Below are positions 22,169 to 34,299 of a stretch of 64,000 bases of DNA, in pieces. The stretch comes from Ampullaceana balthica. Its lineage: Eukaryota; Mollusca; Gastropoda; Lymnaeidae. A program made the translations under genes and the position numbers. Under the pieces are notes generated by a model that was not told where the DNA came from, did no database searches, and saw only the letters and a list, made by a program, of their open reading frames with translations. Positions within the stretch are counted from its first letter, which is position 1. The number at the start of each line of letters is the position of its first letter. The stretch spans positions 1,743,299 through 1,807,298 of the forward strand of contig CALYLW010000285.1 of the NCBI GenBank assembly GCA_944989445.1. Direction: 5' to 3'.

Positions 22169-22519
22169 TTGTATTTATTTGTAGGGTTTTCCACCTAACT
22201 GAAATAAAATGGACAGATTTCTTGGAATTCGGATGCCATTCTTTTTCATTTTATTTATCCTCACAAAAAACAAAAACAAACAAATAAAGAACGCCCTCAC
22301 CTTAACACTGGTCAGTTACTTCCCTTGTCCGAGATTTAAAACAACCCGCGATAAAACATCTGTTTTCCATCATGTGTTAACATCGTGGGGGGGGGGCGGG
22401 GTCCACAAATTAAAAAAACAAAGTGGGGACACGCGTGACCAATGAAATCTGGCATACGTCTGTATGGATTGATCGGTGCCGTTGTGCTTCACAGAACTGG
22501 GTTCACAACGTGTCTCTCT

Positions 22520-22580
22520 ACTTGTGAACGCTGCTTCACTTGCCCCACAGGCCAGCATGGTCTGAATTAAGGGAACTTTA
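22520..22580 (+). mobile_element. SINE tail fragment
   Basis: ACTTGTGAACGCTGCTTCAC + TTGCCCCACAGGCCAGCATGG matches the 3' part of the SINE at 29221-29439 at most positions; the 5' part is missing or too diverged. Confidence 0.6.
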
Positions 22581-22681
22581 ATTACTTTTTTTTAAAAATC
22601 TCTACCTTCCTCTACACTCCACATGGTCACACAGATTGACGTTCATCGTTGGGCGTTCTCGTGAAGCAGGTGTACCAGAGT

Positions 22682-22835
22682 TAGGGAACAGTCGTCCAAA
22701 ATTATTTAGAGAATGAGACAAGAGTTAGGGAACAGTCAAATTATTGAGAGAATGAGACAAGAGTTAGGGAACAGTCAAATTATTGAGAGAATGAGACAAG
22801 AGTTAGGGAACAGTCAAATTATTGAGAGAAGGTAA
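22682..22835. repeat. 39-bp repeat, about four copies
   Basis: Unit AGAGTTAGGGAACAGTCAAA + TTATTGAGAGAATGAGACA; the first copy is diverged. Confidence 0.95.
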
Positions 22836-23349
22836 CGACAGTGAAACATTTCAGAAGAATCTAACTAAAGACTTTTTTTTTATTTGAAGATCTAAGCGCG
22901 GTGGGCAAGCTGGACTAAAGAATGGACATTTATTTTATTTATTTTTATTTTATTCATTTATTTTCATATTTCACAATTTTATGTGTAACATTTGGAAAGA
23001 GTTATTTTTGGTGCAGTAATTTGGTGCGCTGCTTTCTAAAATTCGTAGCGTCACGGACAGACAAACGGGACATACATTGCAAATTATGTATATTGATACT
23101 ATTTAATTTTTTGTTTGTTAGTGTCACCTCAATCGACGTTATTGGACTATCACAGAGAAATGAGTGGCTAATGAGATAATTTCTGCTTGACCCAACATCC
23201 CATGTCATGTGACCTAGGAGACCGTGTAAATGTGACCATTCAAGCCGTCATATGTGACGTAATAATGTGAGTTAACCTTTGTGGCACCTGGGCGGGGGGG
23301 AATGAAAAAACCACCCCACACCCCCTCCAATGTAATCTATACAATGATG

Positions 23350-24114
23350 AATGTTCACTTTAAGCTTCGTGGCTTCGAGGCCGGACAGATATCTGACCAA
23401 TGCCGCGAAGTGGTTTAGAATTTACGCGCAGCAAATTTTATAAAATATTGCACACAAAAATAAATGCTGTGCAACTGTACGCTTGAATTTTTTTTACCTT
23501 ATATACTCGTTCTATAGCCCGTTCGTTCATAAGCCGGCCCACTTACTTTTGGAAGAGAAAAGTATTAAAAGTGTATAACCCGTTCTTAAGCAGACCCTCC
23601 CAAAAATAATAGGACAGAGTAAACAAAATGCTACACATTTTTTTAAAAACTACAAGCTAAATTATTCATTATGATTGTTTACTTTGTACTGCCTATCTTT
23701 GTCTTTGTGTTCTTTGATAGGCAAGAGTTACCGGTATTAAAAAGTAATCTTTTGCAAACAGTGGCGACAGCGCGTACATTAAAATTCTTTGTAGATAAAC
23801 AAAATTGTAAAACAATTTATTAAAACATTCACAAAAATAAATAAAATGATTAAATAAGGTAAGTGCAGATGTTTCTGCATATATTGTAGCTTCTGATAGA
23901 GCAGTCGAATCCTGTAAAATGTGGAAAAGGACCTTGATGATCTACAATAACAACAACGATATTCATTATCCATGCAGAAATCACATATGACCCGCTCATA
24001 AGCCGACCACTAAATTTTCCACCTAGATTTTGTCCAAAAAGGTCGGCTTTAGAACGACTATACACGGTACTCGGTACTTTGCACATGGACCAACGAACCT
24101 AAGAGGGAATATTG
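23350..24114 (+). mobile_element. CAATGTTCCC MITE split by a TA-flanked insertion
   Basis: Left part 23350-23494 (AATGTTCACTTTAAGCTTCG, CGCAGCAAATTTTATAAAAT) and right part 24075-24114 (TTTGCACATGGACCAACGAA, GAGGGAATATTG) together match the unsplit copy at 30437-30611. Confidence 0.75.
23497..24067. mobile_element. Tc1/mariner-like MITE with TA duplication
   Basis: Ends CCTTATATACTCGTTCTATAGCC and GGCTTTAGAACGACTATACACGG are inverted over 23 bp with about five mismatches, each flanked by TA (23495-23496, 24068-24069). ATAAGCCGG-type motifs recur inside. No transposase frame was found. Confidence 0.65.
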
Positions 24115-24525
24115 ACCAAGACCACGTGAGTTTTTTTGTTTGTTTATTTTTTAATATTTTTTTAAGCCTTCAAGATTTGACGGAAGTATGTCGGCGAACT
24201 CACCTTTCCCCACCCCTCAATACCCACCGTATAAATTCTCACCAATTTTCAAGGTGTCATTTACACGCTCCTAATTTCTTACCATCTTATTTTGTCTCTC
24301 TAATTTCCCACCTTTTCTTTTCGAACTGTCTCCCCCCCCGAGCTCATTTCCAACCTACATATTTCTAAATTTTTAATTTGCCAGTCTATCATTTCCCACT
24401 TTTCTCATTTGCTCCTCTCATATTTTACTCAGTAAACTTTGAGTTTTGTTTTGGTCATAACCAAGTTTTAAGTTTGTGCCCCCCCCCCAAATCTGCTACT
24501 TGTCACGTCTGGAAGTGTCTCCCAC
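24115..24525. other. Pyrimidine-rich, no recognised gene
   Basis: C/T-rich stretch running into the 26-bp array; the open frames have no recognised domain. Confidence 0.45.
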
Positions 24526-25795
24526 TTGTCACTTCTGGCAGTGTCACCAACTGGTCACTTCTGGCAGTGTCACCAACTGGTCACTTCTGGCAGTGTCACC
24601 AACTGGTCACTTCTGACAGTGTCACCAACTGGTCACTTCTGGCAGTGTCACCAACTGGTCACTTCTGACAGTGTCACCAACTGGTCACTTCTGGCAGTGT
24701 CACCAACTGGTCACTTCTGGCAGTGTCACCAACTGGTCACTTCTGACAGTGTCACCAACTGGTCACTTCTGGCAGTGTCACGCACTTGTAGCTTCTGTGA
24801 GTTTAACCCACTTGTCACGTCTGGCAGTGTCTCCCACATGTCATTTCTGGCATTGTCACCCAATTGTCACTTTTGGCAGTGTCACCCACTTGTCACTTTT
24901 GGCAGTGTCACCCCCTTGTCACATTTGGTAGTCGACCACTTGTCACTTCTGGCAGTGTCCCCCACTTGTCACTTTTGGAAGTGTCACCCACTTGTCTCCT
25001 CTGGCAGTGTCACCGTACTTGTCCCATCTGGCATTGTCACCCACTTGTCACTTATGGCAGTGTCACAAACTTGTCACTTTTTGGCAGTGTCACCCCCTTG
25101 CCACTTCTGGCAGTGTCACCCACTTGTCACTTTTGGCAGAGTCACCCACTTGCTCTTCTGGCAGTGTCACCCACTTGTCACTTCTAGTAGTGTCACCCAC
25201 TTGCCACTTCTGGCAGTGTCACCCACTTGTCACTTTTGGCAGTGTCACCCACTTGCCACTTCTGGCAGTGTCACCCAACTTGTCACTTCTGGTAGTGTCA
25301 CCCACTTGTCACTTTTGGCAGTGTCACCCACTTGTCTCCTCTGGCAATGTCACCTACTTGTCCCATCTGGCATTGTCACCCACTGTCACTTCTGGCAGTG
25401 TCACGCACTTGTCACTTTTTGTCAGTGTCACCCACTTGACACTTCTGGCAGTGTCACCCACTTGTCTCCTCTGGTAGTGTCACCCTACTTGTCCCATCTG
25501 GCAGTGTCACCCACTTGTCACTTCTGGCAGTGTCACGCACTTGTCACTTTTGGCAGGGTCACCCACTTGACACTTCTGGCAGTGTCACCCACATGTCACT
25601 TCTGGTAGTGTGACCCACTTGTCACATTTTGGCAGTGTCACCCACTTGACACTTCTGGCAGTGTCACCCACTTGTCACTTCTGGTAGTGTGACCCACTTG
25701 TCACTTTTGGCAGTGTGACCCACTTGTCCCTTTTGGTAGTGTTGCCCACTTGTCAATCCGTCTAGTGCTACCCATTTGTCATTTCTGGCAGTGTC
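24526..25795. repeat. 26-bp minisatellite, about 48 copies
   Basis: Unit CACTTGTCACTTCTGGCAGT + GTCACC. The left third is homogeneous (CAACTGGTCACTTCTGGCAG); the rest is diverged with indels, suggesting expansion from the left. All three plus frames are partly open and are artefacts. Confidence 0.97.
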
Positions 25796-26525
25796 ACCAA
25801 ATATCTTGTTACTGTCACAACGACTAGCTGTCTATTGTCATAATTTGACAAGGGGTCAAGTCCTGGGCCAGTCAAGCAGACGTCACTTGCACGCAAACAT
25901 TGATACGGTGGTCACTTGAGTGGTCTGAGCTAGAGATTAATGGCCGAGGTTAAGCATTAGCTTTTGGAAAAACAAAGTACTTTGTTTCGTTATATTGAAA
26001 GGCACGTCAAAAACATGAACTTGTTTTGGGATTTTGGGTCTTAGATTTTTTTTAAAGCCCAGATCCGTGGAATAAGACAAACCATTTGAGGCAAATACTA
26101 AAACCACGCAGAAAATTTTTGTTTCGTTTTTCTTTATTGATTCGTATATTTAAAGGTTGAATTCAACCCATGCGTTGATTCTATTTATTTGTTTTAATTC
26201 GTTGCTTTTTATGGTTATTAAAAAAATACTTGAAATGTGAAACATAGTTTTAATTTGCAGCAATTGTTATTCGTAGTAGGATCTTCTTTAAGAACGGTCC
26301 CAAATTTCAATTTTTACTTATAATTAAGATGAATGTTTCTCTAAGAAGGTAGACGCGTCAGACAGAAGTTTAATGTGCTAGTAGTATAACGCTGTCTTTA
26401 TTTTTAGAGGCGTTACTATGACTTAGTGATGTGCCATGAAAACAAAGGTTAATAACAATGCAATTTGATAATTTACATAGCGGATAACCCCAGCAAGCAG
26501 CTGGGCTCACAGCACTTCTTATAAA
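25796..26525. other. No recognised feature
   Basis: AT-rich, no motif identified. Confidence 0.45.
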
Positions 26526-26580
26526 ATAGTAACACACACATACACACAGACTTCTTATAAAATAGTAACACACACATATT
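26512..26580. repeat. Short direct repeat, two copies
   Basis: ACTTCTTATAAAATAGTAAC + ACACACATA occurs twice. Confidence 0.9.
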
Positions 26581-26934
26581 TTTAATGCTTACAATGTCAA
26601 ACCTTCATTTCCTAACTTTAAAATTATAACAACAAAAATATAATGAAATGATTGTTACCAGTGCCTTTTCTTTTTCTTTTTTTTTAAAGTACCGGAACTC
26701 ATTTGTAAGTCCGTTTTGTAATACCGAAATAACACTGAAATTTGTGTAGGAAACAGCAATATAAAAAAGTCTTTGGAAAAAAGGTGCCGAAAACGCCGCT
26801 GCGGTGCATTCCGCCAGAAAAAAAAGCATAGAGTTTTTATTACACAAAATTCATTTGCAGCAATATAATTTTATAGCGCAGTCCATTTCTTTGTCAATGT
26901 TTTTTAGGTGAAGATATCATATTATTTTTAAACA
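26581..26934. other. No recognised feature
   Basis: AT-rich; an open minus frame of 80 codons has no recognised family. Confidence 0.4.
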
Positions 26935-26941
26935 TATGTTT

Positions 26942-27068
26942 GAACTTTTTGCAGATATTTTTGTATAGTCTCCCTTTTTGCAGATGTTTTTTGTATAGTC
27001 TCCCTTTTTGCAGATACTTTTTGTATAGTCTCCCTTTTCGCAGATATTGTTTTATAGCCTCCCTTTTT
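26942..27068. repeat. 30-bp repeat, four copies
   Basis: Unit GCAGATATTTTTTGTATAGT + CTCCCTTTTT. Confidence 0.95.
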
Positions 27069-27919
27069 AAATTTATTTTCGAACAGATAAATTAAACTAG
27101 TGATTCCATTTAAGTGTTTATCCGGTACATGATTATGAAAGTGCAATTTAATTTATTTCTCTGCTATTCAAATCGCAAGGTCTACATGTTTGTACAATTT
27201 GTAAAATAAAAAATTCAGTTTATTTCCAAATGAAACAACCCGATAGCGTTTTAATGTAAACCTATTTCATTCTACGAGAAAATGTACTTTTATTATACAA
27301 AAGTGCAGCGAACGTAAAGAGACGTTACAAAATTTCAGTATTTATTTTTTTCAACCGCAACTTGATAAGGGCAGACTATTCCTTCAGGCTTGTTTTGAAC
27401 GAGTTTTATCAATGAAACCGCATTCCCTTTATTATCGAAGCTCATTTGAGGTTAAACAGGCACGTGACTTTCATTCACGCTTTCAAACGGACCGATATTG
27501 CTTCATTCCAAGCAAATGTTCTATTTTTGTCACCATTCTTAAACATTTCAAGGGAAATAGCTAGTTTGAAATTTTATTGTATCGCACAACACCTTTTGTG
27601 TTGGGGTTTAAAGCATATTCAATTTCTTTGTCCATAAATAGACTTTGCGGTAAACTTGTAGCATTCAAATGATTATATCATTCTCGGTAATCGTTTTACG
27701 TACTTCATAAAACGTATTGGATTATATCGATACCTTCCCCGCTTTTACTTTTTCAAATTACAAACCAAGAATAAAGTTTTAGAATTTTAAAAAATGTTAT
27801 GGCAAACTTCACATGTACTGCAAAAATATCGTCGATTCATTCCCATACATTTTTCGAAATTCAGTTGTGTATTCCTTTTAAAACAGTATGAAATTAATTT
27901 ACGGAGGCAGATGCCAAAT
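27069..27919. other. No recognised feature
   Basis: AT-rich, no motif identified. Confidence 0.45.
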
Positions 27920-28262
27920 GACAGTGTGTTGTGGTTGGTAGTAGTCAAACAAGGATTCAGATGTCAGTGTGTTGTGGTTGGTAGTAGTCAAACAACGATT
28001 CAGATGTCAGTGTGTTGTGGTTGGTAGTAGTCAACCAACGATTCAGATGTCAGTGTGTTGTGGTTGGTAGTAGTCAAACAACGATTAAGATGTCAGTGTG
28101 TTGTGGTTGGTAGTAGTCAAAACAACGATTCAGATGTCAGTGTGTTGTGGTTGGTAGTAGTCAACCAACGATTCAGATGTCAGTGTGTTGTGGTTGGTAG
28201 TAGTCAACCAACGATTCAGATGTCAGTGTGTTGTGGTTGGTAGTAGTCAACCAACGATTCAG
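27920..28262. repeat. 43-bp minisatellite, eight copies
   Basis: Unit GTCAGTGTGTTGTGGTTGGT + AGTAGTCAAACAACGATTCAGAT with CAACC/AAACA variants. Confidence 0.97.
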
Positions 28263-28318
28263 CCGAAGTAAAAAAAAACAACAATCAGCCGGGGAACCAT
28301 TTAGTAAGAAATGAAATA

Positions 28319-28866
28319 TGATGTGTCTGATTAGTGGTGAGCAGATTGGTACATACTTGAAGTATTCCAACAAGCTCGTATTATTATAGACAGCTATCTG
28401 ATGTGTCTGATTAGTGGTGAGCAGATTGGTACATACTTGAAGTATTCCAACAAGCTCGTATTATTATAGACAGCTATCTGATGTGTCTGATTAGTGGTGA
28501 GCAGATTGGTACATACTTGAAGTATTCCAACAAGCTCGTATTATTATAGACAGCTATCTGATGTGTCTGATTAGTGGTGAGCAGATTGGTACACACTTGA
28601 AGTATTCCAACAAGCTCGTATTATTATAGACAGCTATCTGATGTGTCTGATTAGTGGTGAGTAGATTGGTACACACTTGAAGTATTCCAACAAGCTCGTA
28701 TTATTATAGACAGCTATCTGATGTGTCTGATTGGCGGTGAGTAGATTGGTACACACATGAAGTATTCCAATAAGCTCGTATTATTATAGACAGATATCTG
28801 ATGTGTCTGATTAGCGGTGAGCAGATTGGAACACACATGAAGTATTCCAATAAGCTCGTATTATTA
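28319..28866. repeat. 80-bp satellite, about seven copies
   Basis: Unit ATGTGTCTGATTAGTGGTGA ... GTATTATTATAGACAGCTATCTG. The right-most units carry shared substitutions (ACACACATGAAG, CCAATAAGC), so divergence increases to the right. Confidence 0.97.
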
Positions 28867-29206
28867 TCGAAGCATCCTTAAGGTTAAATCAATTAGTGGA
28901 GAGGGTGACGGAAAATAATTCGTTACTAATTCTTCATCCCGCTCATTTCCCACAAGGTCTAAAGCACTAACACACAAAATACATTTCAGACGCGTAAGTA
29001 TGTTTTAACTACAGTATAGTTTAATTTGAACTTAAATTGAATGTAAGTTGAACGTAAGCATGTATTAAGTAGAGTATAAGCTCAGTTTGAGTTAAGTGTA
29101 ATTACAGTTTCATCATAATTTAATTGGAGGTAAGTTAGAGTTTTAGTACAGTTTCATTTACCCTGACGTAACTTTATATAGTGTTTAAATATAGTTCAGG
29201 CACGGA
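28867..29206. other. Unique AT-rich, nothing recognised
   Basis: Many TTAAGT/AGTATAG-like words but no clear array or gene. Confidence 0.4.
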
Positions 29207-29220
29207 TAAGTAATACTTAA

Positions 29221-29439
29221 TAATAATAATAATCGCGGTGGTCTAGCGGTAGCGCGATGGACTGTCGAACCGAGGTAGAAGAGAGTCACGGGTTCTATCT
29301 TCGATGCTGGCAAGACCCCCGGGGCATTGTGCTGGCAACACAATTCCTTGCTCGTGCGTGGTGGCTAAATAAAACTTGTGAATGCTACTTCACTTGCCCC
29401 ATAGTCCGTCATGGACTGGAAATGGAAAGGGGGTTATTT
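29221..29439 (+). mobile_element. tRNA-derived SINE with 14-bp target-site duplication
   Basis: A Pol III-type head GCGGTGGTCTAGCGGTAGCG contains an A box (TGGTCTAGCGG fits TRGYNNANNNG), with a B-box-like GGGTTCTATC about 50 bases on. The body ends TTCACTTGCCCCATAGTCCG, shared with 22520-22580. A perfect direct repeat TAAGTAATACTTAA at 29207-29220 and 29440-29453 flanks it. A (TAA)n tract sits at the left boundary, unusual for a 5' end, so orientation of the retroposition event is not fully settled. Confidence 0.75.
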
Positions 29440-29453
29440 TAAGTAATACTTAA

Positions 29454-30436
29454 ATATAAAATAGGTATAGGTTAAGTATCGTTTAGGTGGACGTTAAGTC
29501 GAGTATATGTACATTTTATAAAATAACGTTTATATCTAGATTAAGTAGAGCTTTAAGTATAGCATAAATATTTACGAAGTTTATAATAAGATAAGTTTAA
29601 GTACATAAATGCACACGTTTCAAAGGTAAGTTGGGCTGGTCACTAGAGTTGTTCCCAAAATCTAAGACCATAAACAACTCTTGTTGCGATATGGCCAAAC
29701 AAAAAGAAACATGCGTATAGCCGCGGCGCGAGAAAGAGTTCCCAGTTCAGCAGACAAAACAACAATGTGGCATCAAAACTACAGATGGTCAAGTCTGACC
29801 ACTTGATTTTTCTGACCCCCCCCTCAAAATAGCCAGTCTCCCACTAAACATGTTTTGCTTCCAGTAATCAGCTTTCTCTCCTGGGGTCCGGCCCACGCTG
29901 ATACACTGCCTTTTTGTGTTTTCGCTACTTGCCATTCTGCCAGTGTGTTCTCTTCATCATGATGCTGTCGCCACAAACAGCTGACTCCAATGCCAAGACT
30001 TGGACCAGGCGTCAAGATGTCACCGACACGATGACATTAATGTCAACAAATTTCAGGAAGTCTTGTTTTGGTGCCTGGAGTATCAGGGTTCGAGATTAAT
30101 GACCACGTGTTGAGAACATTGAGGTCGAGAGTATTCAGCTGGAATAAACGGTCTGTTCGTTATCTTTAAGGAAGTGTCACTCAATGATTTTATTGGGGGC
30201 ATTTGGTTCGGAGATTGATTTAAGGATTAGACCCAATGGGCCCAGACAGAGACCGTGGAAAACACTTTGTTTTGTTTAGAATTTTGTACCTGAAGGAATG
30301 TGCGTGAAACATGTTGTTTTCATTGTTTCTTTTATTTCTCACAAGTGTCAAGTTCTACCAACACGTTTGGTAATAATGTGTCAGCAACACGAATGTGTGT
30401 ATTTAGGCAAAGGGGAGTGTATGTGGACATAGGGGA
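29454..30436. other. No recognised gene
   Basis: 29820-30090 is GC-richer and open in frames on both strands, but I recognise no domain or splice structure. Confidence 0.4.
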
Positions 30437-30611
30437 CAATGTTCCCTTTAAGCTGTGTGGCTCCGCGGCCGCGCAGATAGCTGACTGATGCCACGCAGCA
30501 GTTTAGAATTACCGCGCAGAAAATTTTGTAAAACATCGCACAAAAAATTGGTTCTGCGCAACTTTGCACGCGAATTTTTTTTTCATTTTGCACACGGACC
30601 AACGAACCTTG
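30437..30611 (+). mobile_element. CAATGTTCCC MITE inside a 22-bp repeat
   Basis: CAATGTTCCCTTTAAGCTGT at the left, TTTTGCACACGGACCAACGA near the right. Both sides carry ATAGGGGA, a possible target-site duplication, though this word also belongs to the surrounding 22-bp repeat. Confidence 0.7.
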
Positions 30612-30685
30612 ATAGGGGAGTGTATGTGGACATAAGAGAGTGTATGTGGACATAGGGGAGTGTATGTGGCCACAAGGAAATGTAT
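30612..30685. repeat. 22-bp repeat, about 3.5 copies
   Basis: Unit GTGTATGTGGACATAGGGGA + G; one more unit lies left of the MITE at 30415-30436. Confidence 0.9.
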
Positions 30686-30785
30686 GTTGTTTTCGTTTAA
30701 AGTTAAGGTGAAAATGAATCAAGTTTGCTTAAATTTATTTTCTCTATTTATCAAAGCTCAGATGTAGTTTTTTCGTGTTTGAATT

Positions 30786-30903
30786 CCAGACTGTTGACAT
30801 GCATGGCAGCAATGAAATAAACTAACACAGTTGTATGTTATTGGCAGACTGTTGACATGCACGACATCAATGAAAGAAACAAACACAGTTGTATGTTATT
30901 GGC
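30786..30903. repeat. About 59-bp direct repeat, two copies
   Basis: CAGACTGTTGACATGCATGG ... ACACAGTTGTATGTTATTGG occurs twice. Confidence 0.92.
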
Positions 30904-31789
30904 CGGCGGCTCACTTTAAAGTTCGCTTTACAAGAACATGCACTTTACAAACGAAACGTTTCAGTGTAAGACACTTATGAAAACAGAGTCGGTCATTACG
31001 GGCCACGACCGCCTCTTATCCATGCAAATAATGAGACGAAAAGGGACAGTACCCACAGGCTCATTTCGAACAAGATTTATTTAATATTTTTTTTTATACC
31101 AACGAAATTATTTTTTCATCATTTTTGTTTGAAGTTGATTTGACTTTGCTTCCAGTCACGTGACTTAATTCAAGTTTTGGAATAGGTTCAATCCGCTTGC
31201 CTATTTTTTTGAGGCCCCTATCCTATTAACTCGTGCACGATTCCGGATCTGTATATGTCGTAAACGCGTCAACGAAGTAGTCACACAGGGGGACTCAGAA
31301 CTTTTGTGTTAGTTGATCAAATTTTATATCTCACATTAAATCCCACAATCGATCACAATAAATATCAATAAAACTTCTGAGTTCTTAGTCCCCATGTGTG
31401 ACTAATTAGTTTGAGACTAAAGAATTATTTTCTGCATTTTCATTGCGAGATTCCTCATACTTTTTTTTTGAATTTTTAATTTAAAAAAATTTAATCCAGT
31501 CTTCTATCATTCCTTCAACTCTATACTTTATCATAGGAGTTAATTGTTGGAAATGCTTACAGTTTCTCCTCTAGCTCTCTTGCGTTGAGATTAGACCTGT
31601 GACTACAAATTGGGCTCAAAGATATTTTTATTAACTTCCAATAGATGCACTTTGATTAATCAAAGAAACACAAAAGTCTTCCTCTTCTATATCAACATTT
31701 CAATGACGATGAAATAAATAATGTTGAATATTACATTTATTGTATTCTCTGTACCAAATAAACAGTTGTAGATTTTACGGAGTTTAAAA
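30904..31789. other. No recognised feature
   Basis: AT-rich. The words GTCACACAGGGGGACTCAGA (31281-31300) and CTTAGTCCCCATGTGTGACT (about 31385-31404) form a loose inverted pair about 85 bases apart. Confidence 0.4.
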
Positions 31790-31955
31790 TAAAAGTATTT
31801 GTCTATCCTAATCTGGATTTGTTTACAAAAAAAAACTATCTTGTCTGTCCTATTCTGGAATCGGTTTAAAATGAAACTATATTGTCTGTCCTGTTCTGGA
31901 ATCGGTTTAAAAACGCTGAAAATTCTATCATCAATCAATATAATTCTTAGCGGAT
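31790..31955. repeat. ~48-bp repeat, three copies, with dispersed relative
   Basis: TATCTTGTCTGTCCTATTCTGG + AATCGGTTTAAAA repeated. The last copy plus ATCAATCAATATAATTCTTAGCGG matches 38868-38945, so this is also a dispersed element. Confidence 0.75.
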
Positions 31956-32032
31956 AATTTGTTTTAGCCCAATAGAGATGAAAATAAGATCCCAGTATTT
32001 GCGTTCACGGAATCGTGTTTTAAAAATTAAAC

Positions 32033-32470
32033 AACCCTTAAAAAAACAAAGTTGTTGACTATAAAGCCCTTATATATGAGACGTAAATAAAATTATTGAT
32101 TATGTGCAATGTAATATGCACCGCACGACAAACATTTACAGACTGAAACTGAATGAATTCCCCTTGCTGCAAACACGAGGGTATGTGGTCATCGATGGCT
32201 GGAGTGAAGTCCAGTGACACGTGAATGTCAACAATAGCAGACGGATACAGATGCTATATAGAGATAAACTAATATGCATTAATTTGATTACGGTACATAA
32301 GATCGATCTGACATTTTGACGCAATGCATTGTATGGTGACAGAAGTCTATGTGCAAAATTTCAGCTCGATAGCGTCACGGGAAGTGCACCATTTTTTACT
32401 TTTGTTTTTCCGCCCTCCCGACCAAGACAGAGACGACGGTGAAGTTAATATGAGGGATTAAAAAAAAACC
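32033..32470 (+). mobile_element. Hairpin-core repeat family, copy 4
   Basis: Left end block GACTATAAAGCCCTTATATATGAGACG, core AAGATCGATCTGACATTTTG ... CAAAATTTCAGCTCGATAGC, right end GAAGTTAATATGAGGGATT. Confidence 0.8.
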
Positions 32471-33021
32471 CGTAAAAAACGAAAAAACGAAGAAACGTTT
32501 ATTTTGTAAGTAACACACGCGCGTTTGGTTCGTAATATTTCTTTAGTTGTAGGATGATGTAATCATATCTAGAAATGGGACTACAAATACAAAACAATAC
32601 TTTCTTTTGATTATTGATCCATGTCGGAATTTAAAAAAAAAGCAGTAAATAAATTAAATTTTACATAACACTCTTGAAACGTGAACTAATAATAAATGAC
32701 TTTATTCAATGAATAGCAAAAGTCTGACGTCAAATCTGCACCACTGGAGTGTTTCAAGAATGGAGGCAAACTTATTTATAGCCACGGAATGAGTCAAATT
32801 TGTATGAATGAAAGGCCGCCGTGAAAGGCTTCGCTGACCACGTGACCGATAGGCTGTTTTCAAACCTGGGGCGTTTCTACACTAGCCACGTGTTTAATCG
32901 ATGAATTGAGTGTCCTCAATGAACTGTCATGCAAAACAAATTAAGAAGTTTACAGTTATTTGGAAATGTGTTGTTGCGTTTGTTGTGGCTAAGTGCGTTT
33001 AAAATTGTTGACATAGTATTA
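32471..33021. other. No recognised feature
   Basis: AT-rich, no motif identified. Confidence 0.45.
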
Positions 33022-33029
33022 ACTATTTT

Positions 33030-33231
33030 CAGCGGTGTCACTAGGGGGGGTTGCGGGGGTTGCGGACCACATGGGGTGACAGCATCATAAGGGGTGACGA
33101 CAACGTTTAAAATTAAATATGTTCCCGTTATTCAGCACGAGCAGACTCGAAAGAGGACTATGGGACACATCGTGAGGGGGTGGCAACATGAGCTACCCCA
33201 CTTTGTGACACCAGCCCTAGTAACGCCTCTG
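33030..33231 (+). mobile_element. GGCGTCACT hAT MITE with perfect 8-bp duplication
   Basis: Ends CAGCGGTGTCACTAGGGGGG and CCCTAGTAACGCCTCTG. The direct repeat ACTATTTT flanks it at 33022-33029 and 33232-33239, which fits the hAT superfamily. Confidence 0.88.
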
Positions 33232-33326
33232 ACTATTTTGTCTGTGTTTTTAAAACTCATTTAATAATCGAAATATAAAAAAAAATCGTCCGCAAAGAGA
33301 ATGGTTGACCAAGTCATGCCTCGAGG

Positions 33327-33959
33327 CAGGAGCGGATTAAGACTGCACGGGGCCCCTGGCTGCAATTCAAACTGGGGCCCTATACAGCCAGCGTCCCTTT
33401 AAATAAAATGACTGGTGGCAGCTAATATAAGGCTGTAATTAAATAGTCCATTGGTCCCTTGCTCATGCTTTGTCTGTACTACGGGATCGCTCTTCCCGCC
33501 CAAAAAGATTATTCATGAAAAACCGAACAGAGAGAAATAACTGTTTGCCGGTATCCTAAAATTGAGTGTAAAAAAGACAAAAGAAAAATAAATCCACCAC
33601 TGGGAATAGATCCCTACATTCATTGCACCACAAGCCTACACACTTCCATACGACTAGGAGAGCTTAATGACAAATATTCTTTTAAAGAATATAAAAAAAT
33701 ATTCTTTAATATCATCCCTTATAAAGCCTATCAAATCAGGTTTTTTTGGATTACTAAAAAAAATCGGGTCCAAATAGCGATCAGATTAATAGATGATATT
33801 TTATTAATTTATTTCATTTATGATATTTTCAGGATTGATGCAAACATTTGTCCACCTTTATCATAGAATATACTAAGTTTGGAGGCCCTTAAATCATCTG
33901 GGGCCCCTGGCCTTAGCCCGTTCAGCTCCCCCCGCACACACTTTTTAAATCCGCCATAG
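33327..33959 (+). mobile_element. Non-autonomous GGGGCCCC hAT-like element
   Basis: Left end CAGGAGCGGATTAAGA...GGGGCCCC and right end GGGGCCCC...TTTAAATCCGCCATAG are inverted. Flanks CCTCGAGG and ACTCAAAG agree at five of eight positions, a possible decayed duplication. No transposase. Confidence 0.55.
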
Positions 33960-34299
33960 ACTCAAAGAAACGCCAATGATAAGGAACATATTTCTTTTTA
34001 AAAAACAACAAAATCACTGAGGTGAAATAAACAATTAGCGATTATCTCGGAAGAGTAGTTAAAATAGTTATTGGCAGTAGTAGGAGTTTATCGCTCTTAG
34101 TCATTAAGCTGTTGGGGTAGAGAGTAACGGCTCAATATGACGTAATTGTCATACAAACAAAGCTTTTATTCAAGATTAAAAGCAATCTGAAAAACTTTTT
34201 ATTTCTGGTAAAAGTAAAAAAAAACAAGTTTGCATGTCTTATAACTATTATTTACTCGTTATTCTGCTATTTTATTCACTTTAAAAAAAAATTCTCTTC

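Noticed and set aside
24526..25608. 360-codon plus frame (SVTHLSLLAVSPTCHFWQC repeats)
   Set aside because: 26-bp array in which all three plus frames are open over long stretches, a mark of repeat artefact and not coding.
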